DNA from: Dehalococcoidia bacterium UBA7891
GTDB lineage: Bacteria > Chloroflexota > Dehalococcoidia > Lucifugimonadales > UBA826
Length of the DNA: 18,075 nucleotides
Assembly (NCBI GenBank): GCA_002500485.1
Contig: DLRJ01000111.1
Coordinates: 595 to 18,669, forward strand
Direction of reading: 5' to 3'
Positions 13,928 to 18,075 of this stretch are shown here, piece by piece. The position numbers were made by a program, and so were the translations under genes. The notes beneath the pieces are model-generated. The model ran no database searches. It was not told the DNA's origin and saw nothing but the letters and a program-made list of their open reading frames with translations. Within the stretch, counting starts at the first letter, position 1; each line of letters begins with the position of its first letter.

Positions 13928-16900
13928 ATGGCTTCATATTTTAAGCGTACAATTTCTGGGTTTTTGTTTCTATCGGCAGCTGGTGTTGGAACCCTCCAGG
14001 CTGAGCTGCTTGAATTGAAGCCGCATAAGACGACTTACAACCTTCAGTCAAAGCTGGGGCTGCCTATATCCGCTACATTTGGCGACCCCGTTGGTTCAAA
14101 CGGGTTGGCGCCTACAAGTGACGCAACGCCAGGGCAGTTTACTGGCTTTTATTCTGCTGGAGCAGTTGTTGCTCCATCTAAATCAGGTGCCGAAAGGCTT
14201 AACTCCACATTATCATTGGTTGATAATATCGATAACCTAGATTTGCCGAGATCAAGCGATGGGTCCTATTCTTTGATAAACGGGGCATCAGGAGCAGCTA
14301 TCATGGGTGCTCAGGCTTCCATCATGTTTGGCGGTATTATTTCGGTGCCAGAATCAATATTTAAAAACGGATCAGAGACCGCGGTCACAAACCCCCATTC
14401 CTATTGGGATAAGGAGCCATTTAAAGCACAACATAAAATAGTCGATATTCAAACACCAGTAACTGACATAGTACAGGTAACCACTGAGTTGGCAACCGAT
14501 TATGGTGAGGGTGACTTAATTGAAATATCAAACGTGACGATTGATAGTTGGAACGGGGTATGGAACATCTTTTATGTATCAAGCGACAAAAAAACATTTA
14601 GATTCCAATTAGGAATGTCCAATGATGGAAAATTTGGTGATAAGACACTACGTGCAGGTGAGAACTATAACCCCAATGCCCCGTTAACAGGGGGCGAGTT
14701 TTGTCGGGAAATCCATTCTTCCGATGGCTACCACTATAGTCATAGCGCCAAGGCTGTTTTTGCTATCCAGGCAGGCCCGGTAGGTATTACCTGGAAAGAG
14801 TCATCCGGAGTAGCCGAGCAACCTGAAGGGGATATTAATATAGATTGGGTTAAGGTTAAGAGGAAATATTATAAACTCTATAATAATAAATATTTAATTT
14901 CGAGTTCTGCCGCTAAGCCTGTAAAGAAATACTACTGGAATGTTGAACCCAGCTATGAGGGACCACAATTGATACTACCTGATGGGGTGAGTGACCTTGA
15001 TATTGTTTATAATATCAATTTTCCAGGGCGTTATTTAAAGAACGACTACAATCAAGGAGTTCCTGATACTCGAAAGAACAAGACATTGTGGGTTGAGAAA
15101 AATGGCACGACTAAAATGCTAAGAGCGATTAACGCCACTGGTAGGGTTTTCGTTGAAATTTTAGGGCCTGTTAGAGATGGAGTGCCAAAACATCTGGGGT
15201 TTGAAATCGTCGATGTTTATCAGACCTCTGTCCCAGAGGATCGTGTCGTTTTTTTGGGTGAAAAGTTGCTTCCCTACAAAGATCCTAACAAGATTGACGC
15301 ATCTCTATCTATTGAGTTTGAAGGCAGTAGCCCATCGGAACATCCTAAGACATTCATGAATGTCTTTGAGGGTAAAATAGATTACTATGCTATAGACGAG
15401 ACTAAAGCTACAGCAGATGGTAATGACAGCGACAGGGTTGTTGCCTTTTGGAACCAGCTTGGCATGGCAAATCTAAAATGGCCTGTCAAACATGCCGCTT
15501 ATGAATTTAAGTGGCCGGAAAACCTAGGTGATTACAGCCATTATATACGACCTAATCTTGGGGAGTCCGGCTCCGAAAAGACCGCTATTCAGTTGCCAAC
15601 AGAAAATGCCCCAATCGTTCAGTATCAGGATAGGGATAGCTCAGGGCTAAAACGCGCTAAAATAATAAAAGAAAATTATAGGTTTGTTTCCTGGTTGGGG
15701 CCTGATTCTGATCAAATACAAACGCACCGGACCTTGGTAAGGTATACTTCTGATAAAGGAGGAGTCAGATATGAAAGGATATTTTCCTGGTTGGATGAAT
15801 CAATAAATCAACAAAGTACCTATTATGCTGATGGGGATACGATCCCCGCGGGAAAGGCGAAGGGTGACATAAAAATACTGGCACCTGAAATAAACACCAA
15901 GGAAGTGAGGAATTTGAATTTATGGCCTAAAATTACTATTGATGGGAATATGGATTCCCAAATATTGATATACAACAGTAGTACTGGTCAATACACAGGC
16001 CAAAATTTCAAATTAAGACAACAGTATTACACAGGACTTGGGGACAAGGCGGGAGTGGAAGGTCTGACGGTTAGCCCTAAATTTGGTTTCCCTAGATCAC
16101 CAGATTCAAGGCAATATTTGGATTCAGTAAAATCAAATGTTACAAATCAAAGCGAAGATTTCGCAGTTGCAATAGAGGGTTATTTGTCGCCTGTAGAGTC
16201 GGCGGAATATCAATTTTCCATTAACTACAGTGGTTCAAGTGAACTGAAACTAAGTATGGGAAATAACCCTGTTGCTGGCTTCAACAAGATAGCTGCCACG
16301 GGTGATGATATTGTAGGCGAAAGTAAATCGCCTTATATTTATCTGGATTCAAACAATCACTACTTTCTACGCGGATTGATGCGTTTCAAAACTGAAAACG
16401 AGGTATTTTCGATTTCATTTCGTAAGAGAGGTGATGATGATTTCATGGAAATAAGCGCAGAAAATTTATTTACAGGCCTCAGGGTCCAGCCCCTCGATCA
16501 GGATATGTTTACTGGAGACAAGGTTTACTTTAGTGAGACGATTTATTTTACTTTCACAGAGGATGCTAAGAAGGGGTTAACCTTGGTTGCCGGACAATTA
16601 GAAGGTGTTAATTCTGACAATGAATCCGAGATTGATGGATTAATTGGGTCGACTTATCGGGAAGCACTAGTTGAGTCCTTTAACGACAGGGTATTATTGG
16701 ATGCGCCAAGATATCTTGAGAAAGTCGCTTATGTGGGCCAGAGGCTCAATGTGCCAGACGGTGAATACGGAAGTGGCCAAGGCAGTTACTGGGCCGGGTT
16801 TATTGATGAGAGGGAGGGTGATTTACTGCCGTACCATGAAGAGGCTTATATCAATCCATTGGACAAGGGTTTTGCTAGTGCAAATCAAGGTTCTATAATA

Positions 16901-18075
16901 CCAGTCAACGCAGATCCCAGCAATAACACGATAACTGTACAGTGGTTTAGAAAGACTATGCTGGATGCCGACCCAAAATCGGGTTTTGGGGTTGTATACT
17001 GGCCATCTGTGACGGTCAAATATAGAGTAGTATATCCATCTGAAGCCAGGGAAATTGTTCTAGCAAGTAATGATGGTTCGGGGCCGTTAAGCAGCCTGGA
17101 AGCAAAAGGCGCGATTTACGTGCAAAATGATCGAACTTTAATCGGTTACAATCCCAACGAGGAACATGCCTTGATGGTGGGAGGCCAGGCTTATGCATTG
17201 AGAAATGATCTTAACATATACGAGCACCCAGACTTCAGTGATGCAATTAGATCCAAACTGAAGAGCGGTGGAACGTATTCATCAAATCCTTTTGTGCTAT
17301 TGGAGTTTACAGATTCAGACGGTAAAGTCTCTGTTACACCTTTCAAGGTGCTCAACGAAAAGGGAGAGGAGGGATTGGTTTTTGATTATCTGGCAGAGGC
17401 TGGCTCCATACTTCAGCCGCCAATGCCCCTGCCGTTGTTGCCCAAGCCGGTTGACGCTGCAGGTGCATTAAAGAGCTATGAGGTTGATCAAGGTTCATAC
17501 GATAGCCCTCCAAAGTGGAATACAATTAAGAGCCTTAGTTACTTTTCAAAGAGTAGTACATACTCAAATACAACTGGTAAAATCGAAGACGGTGACTTTC
17601 CTGCCAAGGCAGAGGCTCCACTTGATCCAGAACTCCACTTTACGCATTATGAAAAATTCACCTATCCCGACAGGAAGAGTAATTTTTGGGTTTACAGGGG
17701 GAGGCATGAAAGGCTAAACCCGCTTAAGGTGGGTAAGTACGATGTCGGCGCGAGTACTTGGGGGCAGGTTCAACCAACAGAGGCCGTGGCGAACAAGGGT
17801 TTTGAATTCCATCTTCATGCGTCACAGTTGGAGTCGGTTCTACAGTTAGCCACATTATCCCCCTTGCCCAACTGGTTAACAGTTGATGGGTTGTCGTTTT
17901 CTGGTCAACCCGAGGAGGATGATGCGACGGCCCATGCGACAGGTAGGATAAGTATTGATGCAAACGACACGGATAGTAAAACGTTAGTAGTTCTAAAAGA
18001 GCTCAATGAAAAGTTTGCAGCTGGTCAAACTGTTATTATACCCGGTGCCGGTGCAAGTGGCGGATTCTTAAAGAG
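13928..18075 (+). CDS. Giant secreted surface protein, 3' end outside the window (partial)
   Basis: Reading from ATG 13928 the frame stays open to the last base, giving at least 1382 codons. The signal peptide is MASYFKRTISGFLFLSAAG, cleaved near LQA (residue 25). GTG directly before the ATG is the only close alternative, and no ribosome binding site is evident. Residues 26 to about 740 have no domain I can name, but the phrases TLWVEKNG, NATGRVFVEILG and LGFEIVDVYQ match, from memory, large verrucomicrobial proteins. Residues 744 to about 850 look like a PA14-type module (EGYLSPVESAEYQFSI ... SSELKLSMGNNP), often glycan-binding. Around 950-1090 lie YWAGFIDEREGD, IIPVNADPSNN, VQWFRK, LASNDGSGPL and GYNPNEEHALM (from 1073), the family hallmark. 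Residues about 1285-1340 (LPNWLTVDGLSFSGQP) are a putative He_PIG/cadherin-like Ig repeat, suggesting that a repetitive region continues. A large surface or matrix protein is inferred; full length and anchor are unknown. Confidence 0.8.
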   Translation, partial: MASYFKRTISGFLFLSAAGVGTLQAELLELKPHKTTYNLQSKLGLPISATFGDPVGSNGLAPTSDATPGQFTGFYSAGAVVAPSKSGAERLNSTLSLVDNIDNLDLPRSSDGSYSLINGASGAAIMGAQASIMFGGIISVPESIFKNGSETAVTNPHSYWDKEPFKAQHKIVDIQTPVTDIVQVTTELATDYGEGDLIEISNVTIDSWNGVWNIFYVSSDKKTFRFQLGMSNDGKFGDKTLRAGENYNPNAPLTGGEFCREIHSSDGYHYSHSAKAVFAIQAGPVGITWKESSGVAEQPEGDINIDWVKVKRKYYKLYNNKYLISSSAAKPVKKYYWNVEPSYEGPQLILPDGVSDLDIVYNINFPGRYLKNDYNQGVPDTRKNKTLWVEKNGTTKMLRAINATGRVFVEILGPVRDGVPKHLGFEIVDVYQTSVPEDRVVFLGEKLLPYKDPNKIDASLSIEFEGSSPSEHPKTFMNVFEGKIDYYAIDETKATADGNDSDRVVAFWNQLGMANLKWPVKHAAYEFKWPENLGDYSHYIRPNLGESGSEKTAIQLPTENAPIVQYQDRDSSGLKRAKIIKENYRFVSWLGPDSDQIQTHRTLVRYTSDKGGVRYERIFSWLDESINQQSTYYADGDTIPAGKAKGDIKILAPEINTKEVRNLNLWPKITIDGNMDSQILIYNSSTGQYTGQNFKLRQQYYTGLGDKAGVEGLTVSPKFGFPRSPDSRQYLDSVKSNVTNQSEDFAVAIEGYLSPVESAEYQFSINYSGSSELKLSMGNNPVAGFNKIAATGDDIVGESKSPYIYLDSNNHYFLRGLMRFKTENEVFSISFRKRGDDDFMEISAENLFTGLRVQPLDQDMFTGDKVYFSETIYFTFTEDAKKGLTLVAGQLEGVNSDNESEIDGLIGSTYREALVESFNDRVLLDAPRYLEKVAYVGQRLNVPDGEYGSGQGSYWAGFIDEREGDLLPYHEEAYINPLDKGFASANQGSIIPVNADPSNNTITVQWFRKTMLDADPKSGFGVVYWPSVTVKYRVVYPSEAREIVLASNDGSGPLSSLEAKGAIYVQNDRTLIGYNPNEEHALMVGGQAYALRNDLNIYEHPDFSDAIRSKLKSGGTYSSNPFVLLEFTDSDGKVSVTPFKVLNEKGEEGLVFDYLAEAGSILQPPMPLPLLPKPVDAAGALKSYEVDQGSYDSPPKWNTIKSLSYFSKSSTYSNTTGKIEDGDFPAKAEAPLDPELHFTHYEKFTYPDRKSNFWVYRGRHERLNPLKVGKYDVGASTWGQVQPTEAVANKGFEFHLHASQLESVLQLATLSPLPNWLTVDGLSFSGQPEEDDATAHATGRISIDANDTDSKTLVVLKELNEKFAAGQTVIIPGAGASGGFLK

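Noticed and set aside
1..18075. CRISPR array, tRNA, rRNA, insertion sequence or attachment site
   Set aside because: No regularly spaced repeats, cloverleaf-like sequence, transposase motif or long terminal inverted repeats were seen on reading both strands.

Overview
The window is one-directional: every convincing gene is on the + strand, and each encodes a protein with a Sec-type or lipoprotein-like N-terminal signal. No housekeeping gene, RNA gene, transposase, integrase or CRISPR array was recognised. The style of the proteins points to a Verrucomicrobiota (PVC-group) bacterium, plausibly a marine Opitutae-like lineage. Reasons: an EF-hand protein with a basic tail; an 'LLPGWNGVYLHV' protein; 'YQG'-type N-terminal domains; C-terminal modules of the form 'QTSANLFDW...FYRVRAV'; and a giant protein carrying 'GYNPNEEHALM'. 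I recall these as typical of that phylum. The assignment is from memory, not from a search.

Layout. 1-240 is non-coding, with a terminator-like hairpin at 138-163. 241-1155 is an isolated secreted EF-hand protein with a histone-H1-like Lys/Ala/Pro tail. After a 296-base gap, 1452-3605 (TTG start, clear GGAG ribosome binding site) encodes a cadherin-like plus LamG-like surface protein. It is followed after a single base by 3607-7239, an oversized clostripain-family (C11) cysteine protease with His565 and Cys616. A perfect hairpin covers that gene's stop codon, and a 244-base gap follows.

The second block is tightly packed. It holds an ankyrin-repeat probable lipoprotein (7484-9040); a Kelch beta-propeller protein (9037-10770, TTG start in a TTGA overlap); the LPGWN protein with an acidic tail (10767-12785, ATGA overlap); a phage-tail-collar-like protein with a His-rich tip (12817-13872); and a giant secreted protein starting at 13928 that runs off the window end (at least 1382 codons). 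A set of competing inverted repeats lies between the last two genes.

Working together (inference): the gene order, translational coupling and uniformly exported products suggest a cell-envelope or extracellular assembly. Adhesin and carbohydrate-binding-like modules (LamG, PA14-like, collar tip), scaffold repeats (ankyrin, Kelch) and a processing protease would be made together. The Kelch and collar proteins share the same N-terminal 'YQG' domain, and the LamG and C11 proteins end in a similar small module, so partners may be targeted or assembled through common modules. Substrates, receptor and function cannot be read from the sequence.
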